Origin: Celeribacter baekdonensis B30
GTDB taxonomy: Bacteria > Pseudomonadota > Alphaproteobacteria > Rhodobacterales > Rhodobacteraceae
Direction: 5' to 3'
Assembly: GCF_000299875.1 (NCBI RefSeq)
Contig: NZ_AMRK01000005.1
Span: forward strand, 62,001-126,000
Length of the DNA stretch: 64,000 nt
How positions within the stretch are numbered: the stretch's first letter is position 1; each line of letters opens with the position of its first letter. Of this stretch, positions 8,886-16,725 are shown one piece after another. The notes beneath the pieces were generated by a model. It was not told the origin of the DNA. It did no database searches and saw nothing but the letters and a program-made list of their open reading frames with translations. The position numbers and the translations under genes were made by a program.

Positions 8886-10058
8886 ATGTCCGATCTCGAC
8901 CGCTGCCAAAGCATGCTGGCCGATCTCATCGCCTTTCCCTCGGTGTCCTCCGAGAGCAACCTGTCCGTGATCCACTATATCGCGGACAGGTTGGAGCGTG
9001 CGGGCGCGCGGGTGGAGGTGCTCAAAGACCCGAGCGGCACCAAGGCCAATCTGTTTGCCACGCTCGGGCCGGAGCGTGCGGGTGGGTTGGTCCTGTCCGG
9101 GCACACCGATGTGGTGCCGGTGGCGGATCAACCGTGGCGCAGCGATCCGTTTAAAATGGTGGAGCGGGACGGCAGGCTCTATGGCCGCGGCACCTGTGAC
9201 ATGAAAGGGTTCATCGCCACCTGTCTGACCAAACTCGACACGCTCAAAGCGGCGACATGCGACCACCCGATCCATTTCGCCTTTACTCATGACGAAGAGG
9301 TCGGCTGTCTCGGCGCGCGCGATCTTGTCGATGTGCTCAAGGCGCGCGACATCCGGCCCGCGATGGCGCTGATTGGTGAGCCGACGCAGATGCGGGTGAT
9401 CGAAGGGCACAAGGGCTGTTGCGAGTATACCGTGACCTTTACCGGCGCGGAGGGGCATGGATCGGCCCCGGAGAAAGGCGTCAACGCAATCGAATATGCG
9501 GTGCGCTACATCAACCGGCTGCTTGTTTTACGACAGGCCTTGATCGACCGCTGCCCGCCGGGATCGCGGTTTGACCCGCCGCACACGACGATCAACATCG
9601 GCGGCCTTAAGGGTGGTCATGCCCATAATGTCATCGCGGGCAAAGCCACGTTAGAATGGGAAATGCGCCCGACCTCTTTGGCGGATTATGATTTGGTGCA
9701 GCGAGATCTGGCGCAATATGTCGGCGACGTGTTGTTGCCGGATATGCAGGCGATCGCACCGCAGGCGGAGATCACCACCGAGGTGATTGGTGAGGTTGCG
9801 GGCCTCACACCCATGGACGAGAACGCCGCGCGCGATCTTTTGTATCGCCTCACCGGGGCCAACACCGCCGATGTTGTGCCGTTTGGAACCGAAGCCGGGC
9901 TTTTCCAAGAGATCGGCATGAGTGCGGTGATTTGTGGTCCCGGCTCCATTGACCAAGCTCATAAGCCCGACGAATATGTTGAACGCGATCAGCTTTGCCA
10001 AGCCATGGCAGTGCTGGATCGACTTGGGGAGACCTATGGCAGACACGACAGAGACTGA
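8886..10058 (+). CDS. M20 family deacylase (ArgE-like), probable N-acetyl-diaminobutyrate deacetylase
   Basis: The 390-residue protein is an M20A metallohydrolase close to acetylornithine deacetylase. Metal-binding and catalytic motifs are intact: SGHTDVVPV (His, Asp) near residue 76, GRGTCDMKG near 104, HDEEVG (catalytic Glu pair) near 138, GEPT, and a C-terminal FGTEAG. Ectoine clusters usually carry DoeB/EutE, an AstE/AspA-type deacetylase, at this position. No such gene is seen here. N-alpha-acetyl-2,4-diaminobutyrate is one carbon shorter than N-alpha-acetylornithine, so this enzyme plausibly does the DoeB step. It sits 2 bases after doeA and overlaps the GntR gene by 23 bp. A role in arginine synthesis cannot be excluded but fits the context less well. 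Confidence 0.8.
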   Translation: MSDLDRCQSMLADLIAFPSVSSESNLSVIHYIADRLERAGARVEVLKDPSGTKANLFATLGPERAGGLVLSGHTDVVPVADQPWRSDPFKMVERDGRLYGRGTCDMKGFIATCLTKLDTLKAATCDHPIHFAFTHDEEVGCLGARDLVDVLKARDIRPAMALIGEPTQMRVIEGHKGCCEYTVTFTGAEGHGSAPEKGVNAIEYAVRYINRLLVLRQALIDRCPPGSRFDPPHTTINIGGLKGGHAHNVIAGKATLEWEMRPTSLADYDLVQRDLAQYVGDVLLPDMQAIAPQAEITTEVIGEVAGLTPMDENAARDLLYRLTGANTADVVPFGTEAGLFQEIGMSAVICGPGSIDQAHKPDEYVERDQLCQAMAVLDRLGETYGRHDRD

Positions 10059-10728
10059 ACCGATGGACATGATGCCCGAACCGTTGCGGGCCCGCGAACG
10101 TGCCGAGCGCATCCATGCGGACATCCGCAGCCGCATCTGCATGTTGGACTACCCGCCGGGCATGAAACTTTCGGAAACGGCGCTGGCCGCCGAACTTGGC
10201 ATTTCACGCACCCCCATCCGCCGCGTTTTGGCGCGGCTTGAGGATGAGGGGCTCGTGACCTCGGTTCATGGGGTCGGCACCATGGTCACCAATGTCGATT
10301 ATAGCGAGATGTCACAGGTTTATCGCCTGCGCAAAGAATTGGTGCTGTTGCAAACCGTGCTCGATCCGATTCAACCCGATGCCGCGTTTTTGCAACGGTT
10401 TCAGGCCTTGTATACCCGCTCCGAGGCCCTCAAAACCGCCCCATCGGCACGCGACTTTTCGCTTTTGGACCAAGACACGTTTCTGACCTTGTTAGACCTC
10501 ACCGCCAATGCCCCGCTGCGGACAATGGCGGAACGGCTGTATTTTCGCACTGCCCGCATTTGGCTACAACAGGTGACCAGTTCGCATATTGATTTGATGC
10601 AGGAAATCGACATTTACGCCCGCGAACTCCAAGACCTGTTGGGGGCGCTGGAGCTCGGCGATCTGGATGCTGTCGGCCATATCCGCCGTGGCCATATTTC
10701 CATGAGCTTTGCCCGCATGCGGGTCTAA
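10036..10728 (+). CDS. GntR family transcriptional regulator
   Basis: The 230-residue protein has a GntR winged helix-turn-helix at residues about 25-85 (RIHADIRSRICMLDYPPG, LSETALAAELGISRTPIRR, LEDEGLVTSVHGVGTMV). An all-helical effector domain of FCD type occupies about 95-225. Its start overlaps the upstream deacylase gene, so the two are co-translated. It differs from the MocR-type regulator EnuR known from many ectoine clusters because it has no aminotransferase domain. It is the best candidate for binding the TGTATACA palindrome in front of ehuB and doeA. Confidence 0.85.
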   Translation: MADTTETEPMDMMPEPLRARERAERIHADIRSRICMLDYPPGMKLSETALAAELGISRTPIRRVLARLEDEGLVTSVHGVGTMVTNVDYSEMSQVYRLRKELVLLQTVLDPIQPDAAFLQRFQALYTRSEALKTAPSARDFSLLDQDTFLTLLDLTANAPLRTMAERLYFRTARIWLQQVTSSHIDLMQEIDIYARELQDLLGALELGDLDAVGHIRRGHISMSFARMRV

Positions 10729-10780
10729 AGCCCCCGCCAACTGGGGCGCAGTGCCCAGAGGCAGGCACACACCGAAGGGA

Positions 10781-11755
10781 TTATCGCCCAAAGACAGCAT
10801 CCGGCAGACGCAGGATCAGGTTGGGGTCCGGGCTGATGTCTGACCAAACGGACCAAAGGCTATCATGGCCAACGCCAAAGAAATTGCCGCCGGTTTGGGT
10901 CAAGAGGCTGGTGATGATCTGAACATGCAAATGCGGTGCCCAGCCGCCGTTCTCATGCCAGTCCCCGAGCGGGGCAAGGTCTTGACCGATGGTAATCTCT
11001 GCCCCTTCGGCGAGGCCGGGGAGGGGGACGCCAAGGTGCCCATAAAGGGTCCAAAACGGCAGGTCCTCCGCCGTCCTATGTTCCAAAATCACCGTATGGC
11101 CGTAATCCAAAGGATCGGCATTATAGGCCAGGCGATGCACCCGTCCGGGCAAAGGCGCGCAAATCATCGTGCCAGCGGGCGCGAAAATGTCGATGCCCAA
11201 ATGACGGCTGCGTGGTTCGGGACCCGAGGCATCGCGGTATTGATCGGCCATATAAACACTGCGCTGTTCGCCATAGAGGCCATAGCCGTAAAACGGTTGG
11301 TCGGCGGGCAGATCGGGCGCGCGTTGCCCGGTGAACCACGCATCAAAGGCGCGGTCGGAAAAGGCGGGCATCCCGACGCGATCCGAAGGCAGCGGCAGGA
11401 ATGCGGTGCCATTGGGGTCAGGGCGCATCACCGGGGCCACCGCCACGCGCGCAAGATCGGCGCGAATGGCCGCCGCATGGGGGATCGGCGCATGGCCCAG
11501 CCCATAGCGGATCACAGCGGTTAAAAACGCCGGGTCCAGCGCCTCAAGCCTTTGAATGAGGGCGGCATCCTCAATTGGATCAAGAGCGGCACAGACCTGA
11601 TCATAAAGCCTGTCTGCCTGATCTTCCGCCACAAACACGCCTGCCACAGACACCCCGTCGAGACAGGCGACAATCGCCCGGTGCAGATCCGGCGCATCGC
11701 GCAACGTCATGGCCAGCTTTTGCGCCAATTGGGCGGGCATTTCAATCTGGTGCAT
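10781..11755 (-). CDS. M23 family metallopeptidase-domain protein without signal peptide
   Basis: The C-terminal half (residues about 165-290) is an M23/LytM-like domain with zinc-ligand motifs RHLGIDIFAPAG and HLHVQ, plus GHTVILEH and WTLYGHL. M23 domains cleave peptide crosslinks in cell walls. The N-terminal 150 residues are not recognised. No signal peptide or membrane segment is evident, which is unusual for a wall hydrolase. Similar M23 modules occur in large cytoplasmic fusion proteins with class III aminotransferases. The gene lies 42 bp downstream of the CoA-transferase and converges with the GntR gene. Substrate unknown. Confidence 0.65.
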   Translation of the reverse strand: MHQIEMPAQLAQKLAMTLRDAPDLHRAIVACLDGVSVAGVFVAEDQADRLYDQVCAALDPIEDAALIQRLEALDPAFLTAVIRYGLGHAPIPHAAAIRADLARVAVAPVMRPDPNGTAFLPLPSDRVGMPAFSDRAFDAWFTGQRAPDLPADQPFYGYGLYGEQRSVYMADQYRDASGPEPRSRHLGIDIFAPAGTMICAPLPGRVHRLAYNADPLDYGHTVILEHRTAEDLPFWTLYGHLGVPLPGLAEGAEITIGQDLAPLGDWHENGGWAPHLHVQIITSLLTQTGGNFFGVGHDSLWSVWSDISPDPNLILRLPDAVFGR

Positions 11756-11797
11756 CAGGGGCCTCCTTAGCAGAGCGACAAGCGGAACGGCAGAGGA

Positions 11798-13312
11798 TTA
11801 CAGCATTGAGCCAGTGTCAATAAACCTTTGATGCCAACTTAGAGCCTCGCGCAGATCATGCGGCGTATGGCCGCCAAAGGAGCTTTTTTTCGCCCGCTCG
11901 AAATACTCCCGCAGCGCATCGCGATACATCGGATGGGCGCAGTTTTCGATGATCAAAGCGGCCTTCTTTTTCGGGTCCAAACCGCGCAAATCGGCCAAGC
12001 CTTGTTCGGTGACAATCACCTGCACGTCTTGGTTGATGTGATCGACATGGCTCGCCATCGGCACAATCGCGGAAATGGCACCGTTTTTGGCGGTCGAAGG
12101 TGTCATGAAAATCGACAAATAGCCGTTGCGGGCAAAATCGCCCGAGCCACCGATGCCGTTTTGAATGCGCGACCCCATGACATGGGTCGAGTTCACATTG
12201 CCGTAAATATCCGCCTCGATCAGCCCGTTCATCGCGATACAGCCAAGGCGGCGCACCAGTTCGGGGTGGTTCGAAATTTCTTGCGGCCGCAGAATCAATT
12301 TGTCGCGGAACAGCTTGGCATGGGTGTTGAAATACTCGGCCTTTTCGGGTGAAAGCGAAAAGGCGGTGGCGGAGGCGACGCGCAAGGTGCCCGCCTCGAT
12401 CATATCAAGCATGCCGTCCTGTATCACCTCGGTGAAGGCGGTCATTTGTTCAAACGGCGCTTTGATCAATCCGGCCATCACCGCGTTGGGCACGTTGCCG
12501 ACGCCCGATTGCAATGGCAACAGGCTGGGCGGCAGGCCCGCGCGTTTGGCCTCCCACATCAGGAATTCAAGGATGTGATCGGCAATCGCTTCCGCCGTGT
12601 CGCCGGGGGCGGAAAACGGTGCGTTGCGGTCGGGGGCGTCGGTTTCGACAATGGCGACGATTTTGGAGGGATCGACCTTGAAATGCGGCTGACCGATGCG
12701 ATCGTCGGGCTTGTTCAACGGGATCGGCACGCGGTTCGGCGGCAAGGCTGTGCCGTAGTAAATGTCATGCATCCCGTTGAGCATTTCGCTTTGCCAACTG
12801 TTGACCTCAAGGATGATTTTGTCGGCACGTTCCAGCCATGTTTTGTTGTTGCCAATGGAGGAGGAGGGGATCAAATCGCCTTCGGGTGTGATGCCGGACA
12901 CCTCGATGATTGCGGTGTCGAGCGGGCCCAAAAAGCCCTGCCATGCCATTGGCGCGACTTGCGACAGATGCATGTCGACATAGTTCATCTCACCCGCGTT
13001 GATTTTTTGCCGCGCGATGGGATCGGAGTTGTAGGGCAGGCGGAAATCAATGCCATCGGCCTTGGCCAAAGCACCGTCAAGCTCCGGTCCCGTCGATGCG
13101 CCAGACCAGATTTTGATCCGAAACGGATGGCCTGCGCTATGCTCGGCCTCAATGCGCGCGGCCAGAGCGAGCGGCACGGCTTTGGGATACCCCGAGCCGG
13201 TAAATCCGCTCATGCCCACCGCCGCGCCATTGTGAACAAGGCTTGCGGCGTCTTCGGCGCTCATGATTTTGGAGTGAAGCGATTGTGGCGCGATGCGCGA
13301 GGGCTGGGTCAA
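11798..13312 (-). CDS. Acetyl-CoA hydrolase/transferase family protein (probable succinyl-CoA:acetate CoA-transferase)
   Basis: The 504-residue length and sequence match the AarC/Cat1 class of CoA-transferases. The segment GLIEADIYGNVNSTHVMG holds the catalytic glutamate near residue 300. GIGGSGDFARNGYLSIFM forms the CoA-binding loop, and SGFTGSGYPKAVPLAL is the N-terminal signature. These enzymes move CoA between succinyl-CoA and acetate or propionate in the cytoplasm. The upstream DNA carries repeated TTTGCAAA boxes, fitting control by short-chain acyl-CoA availability. Acyl specificity cannot be read from sequence. Confidence 0.88.
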   Translation of the reverse strand: MTQPSRIAPQSLHSKIMSAEDAASLVHNGAAVGMSGFTGSGYPKAVPLALAARIEAEHSAGHPFRIKIWSGASTGPELDGALAKADGIDFRLPYNSDPIARQKINAGEMNYVDMHLSQVAPMAWQGFLGPLDTAIIEVSGITPEGDLIPSSSIGNNKTWLERADKIILEVNSWQSEMLNGMHDIYYGTALPPNRVPIPLNKPDDRIGQPHFKVDPSKIVAIVETDAPDRNAPFSAPGDTAEAIADHILEFLMWEAKRAGLPPSLLPLQSGVGNVPNAVMAGLIKAPFEQMTAFTEVIQDGMLDMIEAGTLRVASATAFSLSPEKAEYFNTHAKLFRDKLILRPQEISNHPELVRRLGCIAMNGLIEADIYGNVNSTHVMGSRIQNGIGGSGDFARNGYLSIFMTPSTAKNGAISAIVPMASHVDHINQDVQVIVTEQGLADLRGLDPKKKAALIIENCAHPMYRDALREYFERAKKSSFGGHTPHDLREALSWHQRFIDTGSML

Positions 13313-13373
13313 GGCCGGTCTCCATTTTACACGGATTCCGGGCGTGATGTGGGAGTATCACGGCAAATGGGGT

Positions 13374-13431
13374 CCCCTCCCTCCATCAGCGCCCGATGTT
13401 TCTCGCATCTACGCCTTCGATGGAAGGAGGG
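13374..13431. repeat. Long inverted repeat upstream of the CoA-transferase gene
   Basis: CCCTCCCTCCATC (13375-13387) and GATGGAAGGAGGG (13419-13431) are complementary at 12 of 13 positions around a loop of about 31 bases. It lies 62-119 bp upstream of the CoA-transferase start codon, so it would be in the mRNA leader or promoter. Function unknown. Confidence 0.5.
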
Positions 13432-13492
13432 TCCAGCACATTCTTGTGATGCAACCCCGCTATGCACATTCGCACAGATATATGATAATTTA

Positions 13493-13540
13493 TTTGCAAA
13501 ACCGATCAATTGAACCGATTTTGCAAATGCCTTTTGCAGA
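13493..13540. promoter_or_regulatory. TTTGCAAA boxes, candidate acyl-CoA-responsive (RamB/ScfR-type) operators
   Basis: Two perfect TTTGCAAA palindromes (13493-13500 and 13520-13527) and a near match TTTGCAGA (13533-13540) stand 180-230 bp upstream of the CoA-transferase. A further TTTGCAAA lies at 13712-13719. This octamer resembles binding sites of RamB of corynebacteria and the ScfR regulators of short-chain acyl-CoA metabolism, such as PccR of Rhodobacter. The link to this gene is inferred from position and substrate logic. Confidence 0.45.
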
Positions 13541-13578
13541 GCTTTTTGGCGCGGTTTTGAGCGCGCTCAACCGTCGCT

Positions 13579-13791
13579 TTAGGCCCGGTGTCCACGCGCC
13601 ACGCGCAGGAAGTGAACCACACGCGACGCAGTGTGCGCGCTCCGCGTGTCTGGCCGGTCCGCGCGGCTGAGCTGATCCCACATCGGATGTCTGCGGGCAG
13701 TGCGATCCAGTTTTGCAAACTGCACAAGGCGGTGGTTTTTCATCGGATCGTGGTGGCGATGATGGGCGTCAAAAACAGTGTTGTGGGTCAT
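13579..13791 (-). CDS. Small hypothetical protein (70 aa)
   Basis: An ATG at 13791 is preceded by AGGAGGA at ideal spacing, one of the strongest ribosome-binding sites in the window. The 70-residue product is basic and His/Arg-rich (MTHNTVFDAHHRHHDPMKNH at the start), with no signal peptide or membrane segment. I recognise no family. It follows the MFS gene by about 90 bp on the same strand and may be its last cistron. It could be a non-coding stretch with a chance RBS. Confidence 0.4.
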   Translation of the reverse strand: MTHNTVFDAHHRHHDPMKNHRLVQFAKLDRTARRHPMWDQLSRADRPDTRSAHTASRVVHFLRVARGHRA

Positions 13792-13883
13792 CAAAAGTCC
13801 TCCTCTTGGACGAAAAGCCTAGCAGAAAATCGGCATTTTGTCAGGTCTTGCACGCTGAGAGTAATCCCCAAGCGGGCTTTGGC

Positions 13884-15095
13884 TCACGCCGCATCTTGCC
13901 GCACCCGCCAGCGCCACAGCACGACCCCGGCCACGATGACGATTGCCATCGACAACAAAAACGGCGCGCCGGGCAGGTAATGTGCCGTGCCGGGGCGTGA
14001 AAAGACTGCGAAGGTTTCGGTCATGATCAAGGGGCTGAGGATGGTCGCCATGGCGGCGATGGAGCCGATCACGCCCTGTAATTCGCCTTGTTGCGTGTCG
14101 GGCGTGGCGCGGCTCATCGTGCCTTGCAGGGCAGGAATGGTGACCGAGGAAATCCCCGACAGCACGGTGACGATCCACACCAGCGGCACGCTACTGGTCA
14201 CGCCCAAGGTGGCAAACACAACGATGTCGGCCAAAATGCCGCCCATGGTGACGCGATACGCCCCAAAGCGGCTCACGAGCGGTCCGATCAACACCGATTG
14301 CGCCAGACCCATGGAGAGGCCAAAGGCAAAGAGGGTCAGGCCAATCATCCGGGCGTCAAAGCCGAATTTTTCAACGCCATAAAACGACCAGATCGCCGGA
14401 TAGACAAAATAGGCCATCTCATAGAGGCCAAAGACCAGCAAAAGCGGCTTTACCCCGGACAGTGATCCAATGGCGCGAAAGGCGGCGAAAGGATTGGCGC
14501 GGCGCCAATGAAACGGGCGGCGTTTGTCGCGGGTCAGGCTCTCGGGCATGACCAAAAGGCCAAAGACCATGTTGAGCCCGGCGATGCCCGCCGCCACATA
14601 AAACGGCGCGCGCGTATCAATTCCGGCCAAAAGCCCGCCAATCATCGGCCCCACGGCAAAGCCAACCCCCATCGCCGCATGGACAAGGCCAAAGCGCTTT
14701 TCGCGCTCATCAGGCGCGGAAATATCGGCCATATAGGCGGCGGCCGTGGCATGGGTCGCCGCAGTCAATCCGGCGATCAGCCGCCCGATCAGCAACAGCC
14801 AGATCGTATGCGCCACCGCCATCACCAGATAATCGAGCATCATCACGAACAGCGCTGAGATCAGAACAGGTTTACGGCCAAACCGATCCGACAGATTGCC
14901 CACAATCGGCCCAAACAGAAACTGCATGACGGCATAACCCGTGGCCAAAACCCCGCCCCAAAGCGCCGCATCGGCCAAGGTGCGCCCGGTCACGTCACGG
15001 ATCAGATCGGGCATGACCGGAAAGATCAGGCCAATGCCGATGCCGTCGATCAAGACGGTGAACACGATGAACAAGATCGGAAGATGACGCAACAT
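13884..15095 (-). CDS. MFS transporter, TetA-like drug efflux family
   Basis: The 403-residue protein has 12 predicted membrane segments. The TetA/DHA1 signatures are DGIGIGLIFPVMPDLI in TM1, GNLSDRFGRKPVL between TM2 and TM3 (motif A) and GPMIGGLLAG in TM5. It is a proton-driven exporter of the inner membrane. The substrate is unknown; tetracycline resistance should not be assumed from similarity alone. It is on the same strand as, and 52 bp after, a run of alpha/beta hydrolase genes, so it may export a substrate or product of that cluster. Confidence 0.85.
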   Translation of the reverse strand: MLRHLPILFIVFTVLIDGIGIGLIFPVMPDLIRDVTGRTLADAALWGGVLATGYAVMQFLFGPIVGNLSDRFGRKPVLISALFVMMLDYLVMAVAHTIWLLLIGRLIAGLTAATHATAAAYMADISAPDEREKRFGLVHAAMGVGFAVGPMIGGLLAGIDTRAPFYVAAGIAGLNMVFGLLVMPESLTRDKRRPFHWRRANPFAAFRAIGSLSGVKPLLLVFGLYEMAYFVYPAIWSFYGVEKFGFDARMIGLTLFAFGLSMGLAQSVLIGPLVSRFGAYRVTMGGILADIVVFATLGVTSSVPLVWIVTVLSGISSVTIPALQGTMSRATPDTQQGELQGVIGSIAAMATILSPLIMTETFAVFSRPGTAHYLPGAPFLLSMAIVIVAGVVLWRWRVRQDAA

Positions 15096-15147
15096 GACGG
15101 GCCCCTGACACAGACTGCGCCTTTTTGACCGTCAAAGCCGCCGCTGT

Positions 15148-15894
15148 CTATCCGTCTTTGCGCACAGCCTTGATGAGCAGATCCGCCAGGCTGTCCGGGT
15201 GAGAGAAATAGGGGGAATGGCCCGCAGCGAGGCGATGCACATGGCCCTCAGGCCAGTCTTTGACCATTTTTTCCTGCTCTTCCGGCGGGATGGTGCGGTC
15301 ATCCGTGCAAAGCACATAATCGCGCGGCAGGGTGGTGGAGCGCGCGGTGATCGTCAGGGGCGTTTCTTGCGGGCGGATCGCCTGCGGTCCCAGATGCAGC
15401 AGGGCATAGGCCACGGCTTGAGCTGGGCAATCATGAAACAGCGTCGCCTCGACGGTGTCAGGGCGAAAGGTGAAAGCCTTGCCGTCCGGGGTTTTTGCAA
15501 TCGCGGCCAACACCGGATGAGCACGGGCACTGCGGCGCATGTCACCAAGGCTTTTGCCATCCTCGGGCACATAGGCACACACATAGATCAACTGCGCGAT
15601 GCGTTCGGGCGCCGCCTCGGCGGCGGCGGTGATCGCATAGCCACCGGCGGAATGGCCGACTAGGATCACCGGCGCGCCGATCTCGGAGATCTTATGGAGG
15701 ATCGCATCGCGGTAGAGATCAAGCGTCACCTCGGTATAGGGCGTGGGATCATCGCCATGAGAGGGCAGGTCCATCGCGTGAGCCGTGGCCCCGCGCGCGC
15801 CGAGCGCCGGGACCAGATCGCGCCAACACCATGCGCCATGGGCGGAGCCGTGGACCAAAAGAAAGACCGGATCAGACGTGCCCAGCTCAGACAT
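15148..15894 (-). CDS. Alpha/beta hydrolase (methylesterase/salicylate esterase-like)
   Basis: The 248-residue protein has the oxyanion motif HGSAHGAWCW near residue 15, nucleophile elbow GHSAGG near 80, an acid in LCTDDRTIPPEEQ near 195 and the histidine in AAGHSPYFSHP near 222. This pattern is shared with plant-type methylesterases and bacterial EstC-like esterases. It overlaps the start of the neighbouring PcaD-like gene by 8 bp, so the two are co-translated. Probable carboxylesterase of unknown substrate. Confidence 0.8.
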   Translation of the reverse strand: MSELGTSDPVFLLVHGSAHGAWCWRDLVPALGARGATAHAMDLPSHGDDPTPYTEVTLDLYRDAILHKISEIGAPVILVGHSAGGYAITAAAEAAPERIAQLIYVCAYVPEDGKSLGDMRRSARAHPVLAAIAKTPDGKAFTFRPDTVEATLFHDCPAQAVAYALLHLGPQAIRPQETPLTITARSTTLPRDYVLCTDDRTIPPEEQEKMVKDWPEGHVHRLAAGHSPYFSHPDSLADLLIKAVRKDG

Positions 15895-16672
15895 GGCCGA
15901 TCTCCTGTAAGAATCTCGTCAAAAGCGCGGCAAAGGCCTCGGGCGCATCCACGGGCGGCAAATGCCCGGAACGCCGCAGCAATTCAAACCGCGCGCCGGG
16001 GATGACATCCAAAGTTTCGCGCATCAAATCGGCGGGGGTCGATCCGTCATAGCCGCCGCCAATGCCCAAACACGACAGACGTAAGCCCGAGGTCGGCGTA
16101 TAAAAATCCGTGCCCGCGATCGCGGCACAGCACCCCAAATAGCCCTCCACAGAGGTGTCCAAAATCGACTGGCCCCAGCGTTTGGCCACCTCGGTTTTGC
16201 GAAATCCGGGGGCGAACCATCGTTCAAGCGTGGGCGCGACGATGCTTTCAAGCCCATGTGCCTCAATCGCGGCGATGCGTTTGTCCCAGACCGAGCGGGT
16301 ACCGATTTTGGCCGCCGTGTTGGACAGCACCAGCGCACGAATCTGATCCAGCCGTTTGACCGCCAGGCCCTGCGCGATCAACCCGCCGATGGAAATGCCG
16401 ACAAACACCGCATCACGCACCGCCAAATGATCCAGCAACCGTTCGGCGTCGCGCACCAAAGCGCCCATCGAATAGGGGCCTTTCGGCACGTCAGAGGTCC
16501 CATGCCCGCGCAGATCATAGCGGATGATCCGCAGACCTGTGGGCACAAGCGGCAGGACGTCATCCCACAGGTGCAAATGGGTGCCCAAGGCATGACAGAA
16601 CACGATGGGCGGGCCACTGCGCGGCCCGTCGTCTTCCACGTTGAGAGTAATGTCGCCGAGATCAACCCGCAT
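15887..16672 (-). CDS. Alpha/beta hydrolase, 3-oxoadipate enol-lactonase-like
   Basis: The 261-residue protein matches the PcaD type: RYDLRGHGTSDVP near residue 50, YSMGALVRDAERLLDHL, nucleophile elbow VGISIGGLIAQG near 92 and catalytic histidine in RSGHLPPVDAPE near 237. PcaD hydrolyses beta-ketoadipate enol-lactone in aromatic degradation. No other pca genes are visible here, so the true substrate may be another lactone or ester. It is the second of three hydrolases encoded in a row. Confidence 0.75.
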   Translation of the reverse strand: MRVDLGDITLNVEDDGPRSGPPIVFCHALGTHLHLWDDVLPLVPTGLRIIRYDLRGHGTSDVPKGPYSMGALVRDAERLLDHLAVRDAVFVGISIGGLIAQGLAVKRLDQIRALVLSNTAAKIGTRSVWDKRIAAIEAHGLESIVAPTLERWFAPGFRKTEVAKRWGQSILDTSVEGYLGCCAAIAGTDFYTPTSGLRLSCLGIGGGYDGSTPADLMRETLDVIPGARFELLRRSGHLPPVDAPEAFAALLTRFLQEIGHV

Positions 16673-16725
16673 CTGATCGCTCCTTTAGGGGTGCGGGCAG
16701 ATCATAGAGGGCGGGGCGGTGGGTC

